DNA from: CAYVBJ01 sp964449075
GTDB lineage: Bacteria; Bacteroidota; Rhodothermia; Balneolales; Balneolaceae
Direction: 5' to 3'
Length of the DNA stretch: 64,000 nucleotides
NCBI GenBank assembly: GCA_964449075.1
Contig: CAYVBJ010000009.1
Span: 28,422 to 92,421, forward strand
Both the position numbers and the translations under genes were made by a program. The number at the start of each line of letters is the position of its first letter. The first letter of the stretch is position 1. Shown in pieces: positions 24,449 through 32,637 of this stretch. The notes under the pieces were generated by a model. It worked only from the letters and a program-made list of their open reading frames with translations, searched no databases and was not told the origin of the DNA.

Positions 24449-25750
24449 ATGAACCTCCTTAAACTCAGTTTTTCTTACCTGAAGCGGAGACCACTAAATA
24501 CGCTGCTAAATGTGTTGCTTCTATCTTTTGGAATCGCAACAATTACAGTGTTGCTACTTTTTTCAAACCAGGTTGAGGAAAATCTGCAGAGAAATGCCAG
24601 GGGGCTTGACGTTGTAGTCGGGGCCAAAGGAAGCCCGATTCAGCTGATTCTATCCAGTATTTTTCACATTGACTCTCCGACCGGTAATATTAAGCTGAAA
24701 GAGGCAAAAGAGTTGATTGACCATCGTATGGTTGAATCTGTAATACCACTGGCACTGGGTGATAATTATAAAGGCTTCAGAATTGTCGGAACAACTGCCC
24801 GGTATCTTGATCACTACAATGCTTCGATAAAGGAAGGTTCATTATGGAACCGGGAGTTTGAGGTTGTCATAGGTTCGGATGTTGCTTCCGGAGAGAACTT
24901 ATCTGTTGGTGATGAAATTATCAGCAGCCATGGCCTCAGTGAAGGAGGGACGGGCCATCAGGATCACGGCTTAGAGGTGGTTGGGATACTCTCGGAAACC
25001 GGAACAGTGATCGACCGGCTGATACTTTCCGCTGTTGAAACAATGTGGGGAATTCATGACTATGGCGAAGCGTCCGCCTCCGGTCCAGAATCCGGCAGCG
25101 ATTTGGATGAATCCGATCATCATCTGCATGAAGATGATGATTCTGAGAATCCCCCGGATGAAAAAGCAGTTACAGATGTAAGTTATCTGCAGGATAAGTA
25201 CCTGGAAAAAGATCTTACCTCAATGCTGATTCAGTACACCTCACCGCTTGGTGCTGCCCAGTTTCCCCGCTTTGTAAATGTAGAAACATCCATGCAGGCC
25301 GCATCACCTGCATTTGAAATCACAAGACTTCTCAATTTACTTGGCATTGGCCTGGATGCAATTGAAATTTTTGGCTATATACTGATACTGGCTGCTATCC
25401 TGGGAATTTTTATTGCACTGATGAATTCAATGCGTGAAAGAAAATATGATCTTGCGATTATGAGAACACTCGGTGGTTCCCGTTTTAAACTATTTTCCCA
25501 TGTTTTAATTGAAGGTGTGATCATCTCTTTTACAGGCGGACTGCTGGGTCTCCTTTTAGGTCACCTGGCTGTTGAAGGTATCGGCTACTGGATGTCTGAA
25601 GCTCAACAATTTGCCATCCGGGGCTTCGTTATTTTACCGGGTGAAGTAAAAATTATTATTTTAGCTGTTGGTATTGGTGTCATTTCATCCATTGTCCCGG
25701 CTATACAGGCATACAGAACCGAAATTGCAAAAACACTCTCAAAATCCTGA
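24449..25750 (+). CDS. ABC transporter permease, FtsX/MacB-like, with His/Asp-rich loop
   Basis: 433 residues. Four membrane segments in MacB order: one near residues 16-36, then three in the C-terminal half (IFGYILILAAILGIFIALMNS with RKYDLAIMRTLGGS, GVIISFTGGLLGLLLG, and VKIIILAVGIGVISSIVPA). The large periplasmic domain holds a low-complexity, His/Asp-rich insert at about residues 205-240 (including DESDHHLHEDDD) and GHQDHG at about 171-176, which look like metal ligands. Partner of the ATPase just upstream. The insert supports a divalent-metal role (inference). Confidence 0.9.
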   Translation: MNLLKLSFSYLKRRPLNTLLNVLLLSFGIATITVLLLFSNQVEENLQRNARGLDVVVGAKGSPIQLILSSIFHIDSPTGNIKLKEAKELIDHRMVESVIPLALGDNYKGFRIVGTTARYLDHYNASIKEGSLWNREFEVVIGSDVASGENLSVGDEIISSHGLSEGGTGHQDHGLEVVGILSETGTVIDRLILSAVETMWGIHDYGEASASGPESGSDLDESDHHLHEDDDSENPPDEKAVTDVSYLQDKYLEKDLTSMLIQYTSPLGAAQFPRFVNVETSMQAASPAFEITRLLNLLGIGLDAIEIFGYILILAAILGIFIALMNSMRERKYDLAIMRTLGGSRFKLFSHVLIEGVIISFTGGLLGLLLGHLAVEGIGYWMSEAQQFAIRGFVILPGEVKIIILAVGIGVISSIVPAIQAYRTEIAKTLSKS

Positions 25751-25755
25751 ATATT

Positions 25756-26223
25756 ATGTTGAAAAAAATAATGCTTGTTCCTCTTCTCATTATTACAACT
25801 GAAATTAGCGGCTTTGCTCTCCATCCGAATGATATAACTTTAACCGGTTCTGAAAAGAGTGAGGTGATCACGATTAAATGGGAAACCCTGGCCAATGTAG
25901 AATGGAAATGGGATGGCGATTTTTATGAAGCGGTATTCAGTAAAGAGGCAAAAGAACTAAATGGCAGGGAAGTGATTGTTGAAGGTTTTATGTTTCCGCT
26001 CGAATACTCCCGGAAACATAAAACTTTTTTGTTAAGCAGCACTCCAATGAGCGACTGTTTTTTCTGCGGCCCCGGTGAAGCAGAGTCCATGGTCTATATT
26101 CTCTCAGACGAACCGGTCGACTATAAAACATCACAATTTAAGATGAAGGGTACCTTTAAACTGGTTGAAGACACAAGCATGGGAATTTTATACCAGCTCG
26201 AAAATGCGGTTCCTGTAGAATAG
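25756..26223 (+). CDS. DUF3299 exported protein
   Basis: 155 residues with signal peptide (MLKKIMLVPLLIITTEISGFA). The DUF3299 signature is clear: VIVEGFMFPLEYSRKHKTFLL followed by SDCFFCGPGEAESMVYI with two cysteines. Function is unknown; members often sit beside ABC and metal genes, and one is part of the Zur-controlled zrg locus in Vibrio (from memory). Here it starts 5 bp after the permease and ends the tight five-gene run. The receptor gene that follows has its own promoter. Confidence 0.88.
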   Translation: MLKKIMLVPLLIITTEISGFALHPNDITLTGSEKSEVITIKWETLANVEWKWDGDFYEAVFSKEAKELNGREVIVEGFMFPLEYSRKHKTFLLSSTPMSDCFFCGPGEAESMVYILSDEPVDYKTSQFKMKGTFKLVEDTSMGILYQLENAVPVE

Positions 26224-26320
26224 ATTCTGTGTTGATTTATGTGATTCACTCTTTCCATCATCTTTCCGGCGTAACTGCCAATTACTATCTCAACAACCGC
26301 TCCTGACCGAACGCGGGTCT
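26223..26320. repeat. degenerate relic related to the 60.4-kb MITE-like element
   Basis: Positions 26223-26246 match 19 of 24 bases of the terminal repeat found at 60361. Further on, CAACCGCTCCTGACCGAACG resembles CAACCGATCCTGACGGATCG inside that element. No second terminus is seen, so this is at most a decayed fragment lying between the DUF3299 stop and the receptor promoter. Confidence 0.4.
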
Positions 26321-26369
26321 AATGAACATACTATATATCAATATGTGGAAATATTTGGCAAAATTATAA

Positions 26370-26400
26370 TTTAGTCTTGTCTAAAAATTAATTATATTTG
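26370..26400 (+). promoter_or_regulatory. Bacteroidota-type promoter with DtxR/MntR-like operator for the TonB receptor
   Basis: TATATTTG (26393-26400) matches the TAnnTTTG -7 element exactly, 29 bp before the ATG. Just upstream, TTTAGTCTTGTCTAAA (26370-26385) is a 16-bp dyad (TTTAGnCnnGnCTAAA) in the expected -33 to -7 spacer. The dyad resembles operators of the DtxR/MntR metal-dependent repressors. A repressor bound there would block RNA polymerase. Regulator identity is inference. Confidence 0.6.
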
Positions 26401-26429
26401 TAATAATAATTAATCACAGTTTTTAGATA

Positions 26430-28661
26430 ATGCCCCAAAAAATAATTTTTTTGCTGATTGTTTTAATTTCAGTTTCCATGAATTTTGCAAACTCTCAAAG
26501 CGGCGCCGATTCACTTAGAGGTATTGTTTATAATGCTCAAAACGGAGAACCACTGGCAGGAGCATCCGTTTTTATTGAGGAGCTTGAAACCGGAACATCG
26601 ACTGGTAAAAACGGTCAATTTCAATTTAATAATCTGACGCCGGGTACATATTCTCTTGAAATCCGTTTTATCGGTTTTAAGATGCAAAACGTTACAGTAG
26701 CTATTCCTTATGAAGAGGAAACACTGACACTCTATTTGAAACCGGACCTTATAGAATCTGATGATATCATTGTTACAAGTTCTCCTGCCGGCAGAAATGT
26801 GCAGTATCAGCCTGCGCAGGCTTTTACAAGAGAAGATCTGCAAAGACGCGCAGCACCCTCAATTGGGGAGATGCTGGATGGTAGTCCGGGTGTATCAATG
26901 CGCTCTTCTGGTTCAGCACCGTCACGTCCGGTGATCCGGGGTATGGACGGCGACCGGGTACTGATTTTGCAAAACGGTGAAAGGATGGGTGATCTTTCAG
27001 AAACGGCAGCCGATCACGCTATTTCAATGGAACCCCTGATGGCCGAAAGAATTGAGGTGGTGCGCGGTCCGGCAAGCTTGCTCTACGGGTCAAGTGCTAT
27101 CGGCGGTGTAATTAATATCTTCAGTCATGATCTGCCACGAAACTGGGATCCGGGAATCTCTGGCAATGTTTCCACCCAGGGAGCTACTGTTAATAAACTG
27201 GGTGCTGGCTTGTTTCAGCTTCAGCAGGGAACCGAAAACTGGGCATTCACAGGCAGGGGATCATTCCGGGAAGCTGGAAATGTACGGACTCCCGACGGTA
27301 CACTTCCTGAGAGCTTCATCAGCAGTCATGATTTTGCAGCCGGAGCAGGTTATAGAAAAGAGCGATTTAAAACTGGCGCCGCGTTCTCATACATGAACCT
27401 TGACTATGGGTTACCCGAGGGAATTGATGACCCGGATGACAGAATTGAGTTGCAATCAAAGAGGTTTCAGTTTCAGTCCATCTCATCTCTTGATTTAGAA
27501 GGACCTGTAAAAAATGCTGAGTTCAGAGTTCAGCTGAACCGCTATGAACATGATGAACTTGAATTTGATGGCATTCAATCCGGGAATATTGAAAAAGACC
27601 TTGAACTAAAGTTTGAACAACTGAGTGTAAGTACATCTGTTACTTTTACGCATGACCAGATGGGTTTTCTTGAATCGGGGGCTTTTGGAGTGAATGGCTT
27701 TTGGCGTGAGTTGAATGTAAGCGGAGCGGAAGCTCTCACACCTGATGCGGAAAACTTCTTTATTGCAGGGTTTCTGTTTGAAGAGATTGGTCTGTCTGAG
27801 GCCGTATCACTTCAAACCGGCACCCGTCTTGAATTTCGCAGAATGGTTCCATTGAAGAATCAACAATTTACGGATCTCTCTGAGTTTGAAAAACGAAATG
27901 ATCTTATTTTCTCAGGATCCGTCGGACTCAATGTGAGACCGGTTCAGAATGTGGAAATAGGAGCTCAAATTGCAAGGGCATTTCGAACGCCTACCGTTGA
28001 AGAGCTTTTTTCGAACTCACCCCATCCTGGCAACGGCACATTTGATATAGGTAATCCGACTTTGGCAAACGAAACCAGTCTCGGAACTGATCTGTTCGTC
28101 CGATATAACAGCCGGAAATTATCACTGGAACTGGCCGGTTTCGCAAACCGGATTGATAATTTTGTAAAATTTACACCTACCGGAAATGTTGATCAGGCAT
28201 CGAATCTTCCAATCTTTGAATATAACTCTGCTGATGCATTACTAATTGGATTCGAGTTCTCTTCAGCGATCCGTCTTGCAAGCCGTTGGACCACAAACAT
28301 AGTTGTCGATTTTGTTAAGGGAAGTGAACGTAATTCTGAAAATACACCCCTGCCTTTTATGCCGCCGCTTCGATCATCATTTGAATTGAAATATGATCAA
28401 TCAGACTGGTGGACAAGTACCAAAGTACGACTGTCCAATTCCCAGAACCGACTGGCTCCCGAAGAAGAGAGAACAGCGGGTTATGCACTTGTTGGTATAC
28501 AGGCCGGTTATCGTTTTCAGACAGCCGGAAACCATTCGTTTGTACTGCGTCTTGACAATCTGCTGAACTCCAGTTACCGTGATCATCTGTCACGTGTTGA
28601 AAACCGGAACAATCCAATGCCGGGACGCAATGCAAATATTTCCTGGAGATGGGCTTTTTGA
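26430..28661 (+). CDS. TonB-dependent receptor, ZnuD-like, with CarboxypepD_reg-like domain
   Basis: 743 residues. Signal peptide to about residue 24, carboxypeptidase-regulatory domain (GIVYNAQNGEPLAGASVFIE, about 29-105), plug with SIGEMLDGSPGVSMRSSGSA, RPVIRGMDGDRVLILQNGE and RIEVVRGPASLLYGSSAIGG, then a 22-strand-type barrel ending in aromatic WRWAF. The plug signature resembles ZnuD-type receptors for zinc or heme. It follows the merC-RHH-ABC-DUF3299 genes on the same strand but has its own promoter with a metal-repressor-like box. Likely the outer-membrane gate of that system (inference). Confidence 0.88.
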   Translation: MPQKIIFLLIVLISVSMNFANSQSGADSLRGIVYNAQNGEPLAGASVFIEELETGTSTGKNGQFQFNNLTPGTYSLEIRFIGFKMQNVTVAIPYEEETLTLYLKPDLIESDDIIVTSSPAGRNVQYQPAQAFTREDLQRRAAPSIGEMLDGSPGVSMRSSGSAPSRPVIRGMDGDRVLILQNGERMGDLSETAADHAISMEPLMAERIEVVRGPASLLYGSSAIGGVINIFSHDLPRNWDPGISGNVSTQGATVNKLGAGLFQLQQGTENWAFTGRGSFREAGNVRTPDGTLPESFISSHDFAAGAGYRKERFKTGAAFSYMNLDYGLPEGIDDPDDRIELQSKRFQFQSISSLDLEGPVKNAEFRVQLNRYEHDELEFDGIQSGNIEKDLELKFEQLSVSTSVTFTHDQMGFLESGAFGVNGFWRELNVSGAEALTPDAENFFIAGFLFEEIGLSEAVSLQTGTRLEFRRMVPLKNQQFTDLSEFEKRNDLIFSGSVGLNVRPVQNVEIGAQIARAFRTPTVEELFSNSPHPGNGTFDIGNPTLANETSLGTDLFVRYNSRKLSLELAGFANRIDNFVKFTPTGNVDQASNLPIFEYNSADALLIGFEFSSAIRLASRWTTNIVVDFVKGSERNSENTPLPFMPPLRSSFELKYDQSDWWTSTKVRLSNSQNRLAPEEERTAGYALVGIQAGYRFQTAGNHSFVLRLDNLLNSSYRDHLSRVENRNNPMPGRNANISWRWAF

Positions 28662-28826
28662 ATGCTTAGGTAAGATTCCCTCTTCGGGGAACTGAGACAC
28701 ACATAGCCCTCTTCTTGACTGGATAACAATCGTTCTGACGGAACGATGGCTTGAATGCCACTTATATTGTGATACCAACCAATCGGTTCTAAGAGACGAT
28801 GAGAACCATTTCAACACGCATCTATC
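28662..28826. repeat. non-coding hairpin-rich stretch left of the assembly gap
   Basis: No ORF of note. It carries short perfect hairpins: ATCGTTC...GAACGAT around TGACG, and GGTTCT...AGAACC around 11 bases. The CGTTCTGACGGAACG core resembles hairpins inside the element at 60361-60746. It looks like repeat-derived DNA that broke the assembly. Confidence 0.45.
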
Positions 28827-28926
28827 NNNNNNNNNNNNNNNNNNNNNNNNNNNNNNNNNNNNNNNNNNNNNNNNNNNNNNNNNNNNNNNNNNNNNNNNNN
28901 NNNNNNNNNNNNNNNNNNNNNNNNNN
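28827..28926. other. assembly gap (100 Ns)
   Basis: One hundred unknown bases, the usual placeholder length between scaffolded contigs. True distance and content are unknown, so adjacency of the genes on either side is not proven. Confidence 0.98.
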
Positions 28927-28929
28927 TTA

Positions 28930-28984
28930 CCGTCTGCTTTAGCTGACGGGAAAAGGTCATTTCAAAACAAGTGGCTTTAGCCAC
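28930..28984. repeat. REP-like palindromes right of the gap
   Basis: Two palindromes share a CTTTAGC core: positions 28930-28949 (CCGTC...GACGG, one mismatch) and GTGGCTTTAGCCAC (28971-28984, perfect). Paired small palindromes of this form are typical of REP sequences linked to REP-associated tyrosine transposases (RAYT). No RAYT gene is visible; one could lie in the gap. Confidence 0.5.
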
Positions 28985-29053
28985 ATTTCTGCCACTCTTT
29001 ACTTCAAGTAAACATATCAATCAAATATAAGACGAAGAGAAATAGTTACGAAT

Positions 29054-29860
29054 ATGAAACCCATACTTTTAAGAGGCATACCTTTTGATCAAAACTCATC
29101 CTGGCTGAAAGGAGCTGCGGATGCTCCTGGAAAAATCAGAGAGGTCATGTTTTCAGGAAGTTCAAACATGTTTACGGAAGGCGGGACTGAATTAATATCA
29201 GGAGTAAATATCAAGGACGCAGGTGATTTGAATATATCTGAAAAAAGTGAATATCCGCTAAAAATAAAAGAGGATATTCAATCATTTCTTGCAGAATATG
29301 ATAAAATATTGGTACTTGGTGGTGATCATTCCATCACCTATCCTTTGATTCAGGCATTTACAGAACTGTACAATAATCTGACAATCCTGCATTTCGACGC
29401 CCATTCTGATCTGTACGATTCGTTGGATGGTAACCGGTATTCACATGCTTGCCCCTTTGCACGCATCATGGAAGAAAACAAGGTAAAGCGCCTGGTTCAG
29501 GCCGGTATCCGCACCCTGAATGATCATCAGCGGGAACAGGCTGAGAAATTCGGGGTTGAGATCATTGATATGAAAAATCGTGACAAAATAAGTGAGCTGC
29601 AGTTCGAAGGGCCTGTTTATCTGTCACTCGATCTGGATGTTCTTGATCCGGGTTGTGCACCTGGCGTTTCGCACCATGAACCGGGTGGATTTCAGGTGAG
29701 AGAATTACTAGATTATATTCAGAATTTGAAATTAAAACTGGTTGGAGCAGATATTGTAGAATACAATCCTCAAAGGGATTTGCATAATATGACAGCCATG
29801 GTTGCTGTGAAATTTTTGAAAGAAATTGCCGGCAAATTAATAGGGAATGGACCGGAATAA
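29054..29860 (+). CDS. agmatinase / ureohydrolase family protein
   Basis: 268 residues with the full binuclear manganese site of the arginase-agmatinase family: GGDHS, DAHSD, and the DLDVLDPG motif, followed by GVSHHEPGGF. The opening ILRGIPFDQNSSWLKGAADAPGKIRE is agmatinase-like (SpeB). It would hydrolyse agmatine or a related guanidino compound to urea. No adjacent polyamine genes are seen, so the substrate is open. It begins soon after the assembly gap. The ATG at 29054 leaves a full-length protein. Confidence 0.88.
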   Translation: MKPILLRGIPFDQNSSWLKGAADAPGKIREVMFSGSSNMFTEGGTELISGVNIKDAGDLNISEKSEYPLKIKEDIQSFLAEYDKILVLGGDHSITYPLIQAFTELYNNLTILHFDAHSDLYDSLDGNRYSHACPFARIMEENKVKRLVQAGIRTLNDHQREQAEKFGVEIIDMKNRDKISELQFEGPVYLSLDLDVLDPGCAPGVSHHEPGGFQVRELLDYIQNLKLKLVGADIVEYNPQRDLHNMTAMVAVKFLKEIAGKLIGNGPE

Positions 29861-29864
29861 GCAG

Positions 29865-31130
29865 ATGATGAAATCTTTTGCATGTACTGTACTCTATAAG
29901 CTTGTGATTATTGGTTTGTTCTGTTTTCTTTTATTTTTCGGATGTAAATCGCCAAAAGAAACCGCTGAATCTGACACTCTTCATTCCCGGCTGGACAGCC
30001 TGATGAATTCCCATATAGATAATGGAGCTCTGCCCGGTGCCGTTTTACAGGTAAAAAAAGAGGGAGATGTTTTATATTCAAAAGCGTTCGGCTATGCACA
30101 TCTGTATGATTACAATCTTGATACACTCAGAACTCCCGAAGTGATGACTACAGACCATCTGTTTGACCTGGCTTCACTTACCAAGGTACTGGGAACAACA
30201 ATGGGCATTATGATTCTGGCCGATAAAAATCTCATTCAGACAGATGACCCGCTCTACCGGTATTTGACTGAATTTAATCAGTCTCAAAAATCAGACATTA
30301 CCATCCGCCACTTGCTTACCCACACGGCGGGGTTATATGAATGGCAGCCTCTTTACTACAAAGCTTCGAATAAAATTGAGAGATACCATGCAATTGCAGA
30401 AATGCCTCTTAAATATGAAGTGGGTAAAAACAGGCACTACAGTGACCTGGGTTTTATGTTATTGGGAGATATCATTGAGAAAGTTTCTGGACTATCACTT
30501 GACCGGTTCCTGATACAAGAATTGTATCAGCCTTTAGGGCTCAAACGAACCGCTTTTAATCCTCTTGATAAAGGGTACGATAAGATAGCTGCTACTTCTC
30601 ATGGTAACCCGTTCGAAAAAAAAATGGTTTATGATGACGATTTCGGATTTGAAGTATTGGTGAGCCCGGAAAGCTGGGATGAGTGGCGTACCTATACTCT
30701 TGTGGGTGAAGTAAATGATGGAAATGCCTGGTATGCAAATAATGGGGTTGCGGGGCACGCAGGGCTATTTTCAACGGTTCAGGATATTCAGGTTTTATTA
30801 GATCTGTTGATAAACAGAGGTCTGTTTGACGGACAACATTTTATATCCAAAGAGATTATAGATAATTTTTTGACAAAAGATGGATTCAATAATGCGATGG
30901 GCTGGGCGATGGACCCCAAGATCTTTTCTGCAGTTAATGCTCCTGGAGGTACATTTGGCCACACCGGGTTTACAGGTACAAGTGTCGTGGTTATACCCGA
31001 AGCAGAGATATCAATTATTCTGCTTACAAACCGTCAGAATAAAGGAGTAACCGAATCAGGATATTATCAGGACATGTCGGCTATCAGAGAAGAAGTTTTT
31101 GAAATTATAAAAAGTCTGAATGATCTGTAA
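29865..31130 (+). CDS. serine hydrolase lipoprotein, class C beta-lactamase-like
   Basis: About 421 residues from ATG 29865; ATG 29847, overlapping the agmatinase stop, is an alternative. A hydrophobic signal ends in lipobox LFFGC. The catalytic SxxK is DLASLTKVLG, the second motif is YSDLGFMLLGD (Tyr-Ser-Asp in place of Tyr-x-Asn), and HTGFTGTS supplies the third motif as HTG. LLTHTAGLYEW is also typical. Such proteins are esterases, peptidases or PBP-like enzymes more often than true beta-lactamases. Probably anchored in the periplasm. Co-transcribed with the agmatinase-like gene by spacing. Confidence 0.87.
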   Translation: MMKSFACTVLYKLVIIGLFCFLLFFGCKSPKETAESDTLHSRLDSLMNSHIDNGALPGAVLQVKKEGDVLYSKAFGYAHLYDYNLDTLRTPEVMTTDHLFDLASLTKVLGTTMGIMILADKNLIQTDDPLYRYLTEFNQSQKSDITIRHLLTHTAGLYEWQPLYYKASNKIERYHAIAEMPLKYEVGKNRHYSDLGFMLLGDIIEKVSGLSLDRFLIQELYQPLGLKRTAFNPLDKGYDKIAATSHGNPFEKKMVYDDDFGFEVLVSPESWDEWRTYTLVGEVNDGNAWYANNGVAGHAGLFSTVQDIQVLLDLLINRGLFDGQHFISKEIIDNFLTKDGFNNAMGWAMDPKIFSAVNAPGGTFGHTGFTGTSVVVIPEAEISIILLTNRQNKGVTESGYYQDMSAIREEVFEIIKSLNDL

Positions 31131-31186
31131 TATCAATTATTGTAATATCGTAAATTCGTAAACCCTAAAAATAATAACTGTTGGAA

Positions 31187-31684
31187 ATGGAAAAATACAT
31201 TCTTAAAAACCGAATAAACGCCAAATGGATGGTGGTCTCACTGATCTTCTTTTCGTTTTGTTTAAATACATCAAATGGTATAGCCCAGACATCGGATATC
31301 TCTGAAAAAGTAAGCGCACTGTTTGATGCAATGCGCGAAAGCGATGGAGAGTCAGTCAGAAAGATATTTTATGAAGATATCTCTATGAAAATCGTGGACC
31401 ATACAGAGAATGGAACCATTCTGACGACCTCCTCGGCTGAAGGATTTATTGAAGCGGTCAGCAATTCCAAAAATGATATTTGGGATGAGAGGTTTGATAA
31501 CCTTGAAGTATTTATTGACGGAGATTTAGCTACAGCAGTCATGGATTACGGATTTTTTCTTAATGAAACATTCAGCCATTGCGGCCAAAATGAGATCAGC
31601 TTCATTAATGATTCAGGCGAATGGAAAATATTTTCAATCATCTACTCGCGGCGGTCAGCCGGTTGTGAGAAATGGAGTCAATAG
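31187..31684 (+). CDS. exported NTF2-like (DUF4440/SnoaL-type) protein
   Basis: 165 residues from ATG 31187; the frame could begin at TTG 31181 but the ATG is preferred. An N-terminal signal peptide (about residues 14-34, ending GIAQT) precedes a cone-shaped NTF2-like domain: ISEKVSALFDAMRESDGESV, VDHTENGTILTTSSAEGF, then VFIDGDLATAVMDYGFF and FSIIYSRRS. Members are small-ligand binders or enzymes; nothing specific can be said here. Confidence 0.78.
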   Translation: MEKYILKNRINAKWMVVSLIFFSFCLNTSNGIAQTSDISEKVSALFDAMRESDGESVRKIFYEDISMKIVDHTENGTILTTSSAEGFIEAVSNSKNDIWDERFDNLEVFIDGDLATAVMDYGFFLNETFSHCGQNEISFINDSGEWKIFSIIYSRRSAGCEKWSQ

Positions 31685-31693
31685 AAGCGGGTG

Positions 31694-32140
31694 TCACACA
31701 AGCCGGTTGTCGAACAAAAAGTCGGAAATCCGTTTTATCGATATTTTTTGAAAGTCAGGATGTTCCGGATTTATCAGGTAATTATGCTCTTCAGGTATAA
31801 TGGCTGATGGAATCCTTAAAATGGGAGATTTTTTCTCTTTTAGCCATTCATCTCCAATGGTTCTTGTTTGAAAGTAATTTTCCCGCTTTGTCCAGTCATC
31901 TTTTAATTGGGTTCTCAGAACGTTTTGAATGGTGAGAGAACCGGGTATATCAATTTCAACTGTTTTGAATATCCTGTTTAATCCCTCCCCGCTTCTGTGG
32001 ACTAAATTTTCGAGACAGGCCAGGGCTCGGGTTGAAGCTGTATAGATCACAAAATTCCCTTTTGAATTCCATCTGGCAGCATACCCGGAAGCATGTAATT
32101 GGTTTGCCCACTGTTCGGTCGTGATTCGGTAAACGATCAT
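31694..32140 (-). CDS. RES-domain toxin (NAD-degrading type II toxin)
   Basis: 148 residues, a single RES domain. The eponymous residues are visible: YRITTEQWA (Arg), then GNFVIYTASTRALACLENLVHR (Ser and Glu). RES toxins (Res, ParT, MbcT) resemble ADP-ribosyltransferases and act on NAD+ or ADP-ribosylate targets. The gene lies 10 bp after the Xre/MbcA/ParS antitoxin gene, the usual antitoxin-first order. Full length for the family. Confidence 0.9.
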   Translation of the reverse strand: MIVYRITTEQWANQLHASGYAARWNSKGNFVIYTASTRALACLENLVHRSGEGLNRIFKTVEIDIPGSLTIQNVLRTQLKDDWTKRENYFQTRTIGDEWLKEKKSPILRIPSAIIPEEHNYLINPEHPDFQKISIKRISDFLFDNRLV

Positions 32141-32150
32141 TCTCTAATGT

Positions 32151-32570
32151 TTAAGCAAGAGCACCGTGTTCAATACGATGGACCTCTTCGATGATCAGAT
32201 CAATGCCGCCTGTTGTATGAAGGAGCTGAAAAGGCTGCTCGTTACCAAGCCCATAAGCGGGTTTTCTAAGCCAGGAACTAAACGATTCGGCACTTCCAAA
32301 GACTTGAATACCTTTTTGAAATAGTGAAACTATCTTTAAGAGTTGTTCACTGTTTAGCGCATTAAATTTTTTGTGCTGTTTATGATATCGCTGAACTGTT
32401 TTAAAAGAGAGATCCATTAATTCAGCTAATTCATCTTTTGTAAAATTTGAAAAATCAAGTATATCAAAAAACAGATCGGGAGATACCCCTTCAGTTGCGA
32501 TTTTTAAGGTAGTAAAATCATTTTCTGAAACACTGTATTTGACTGCAACTTCTTCTACGCGATTTGCCAT
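32151..32570 (-). CDS. Xre/MbcA/ParS-type antitoxin (RES partner)
   Basis: 139 residues from ATG 32570 (MANRVEEVAVKYSV). An ATG at 32582 is possible but lies within the operator arm. The N-terminal part is an Xre-like HTH (FTKDELAELMDLSFKTVQRYHKQ) and the C-terminal part is the DUF2384 toxin-binding domain (GSAESFSSWLRKPAYGLGNEQP) ending in a helix EEVHRIEHGALA that would plug the toxin site. Antitoxin plus repressor of its own operon. A 35-bp inverted repeat overlaps its promoter and start. Confidence 0.9.
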   Translation of the reverse strand: MANRVEEVAVKYSVSENDFTTLKIATEGVSPDLFFDILDFSNFTKDELAELMDLSFKTVQRYHKQHKKFNALNSEQLLKIVSLFQKGIQVFGSAESFSSWLRKPAYGLGNEQPFQLLHTTGGIDLIIEEVHRIEHGALA

Positions 32571-32575
32571 AACGC

Positions 32576-32610
32576 TGTACATTTGTCTTATTATTATAGA
32601 CTAATGTACA
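32576..32610 (-). promoter_or_regulatory. autoregulatory operator/promoter of the RES-Xre operon
   Basis: Arms at 32576-32588 and 32598-32610 are complementary at 12 of 13 positions (TGTACATT at the ends) and flank an AT-rich TATAATAA core read on the minus strand. Placement on the promoter fits dyad operators bound by Xre-type antitoxins. Confidence 0.6.
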
Positions 32611-32637
32611 AATATTTTTCTGGTTTTCAAAGCCTTT

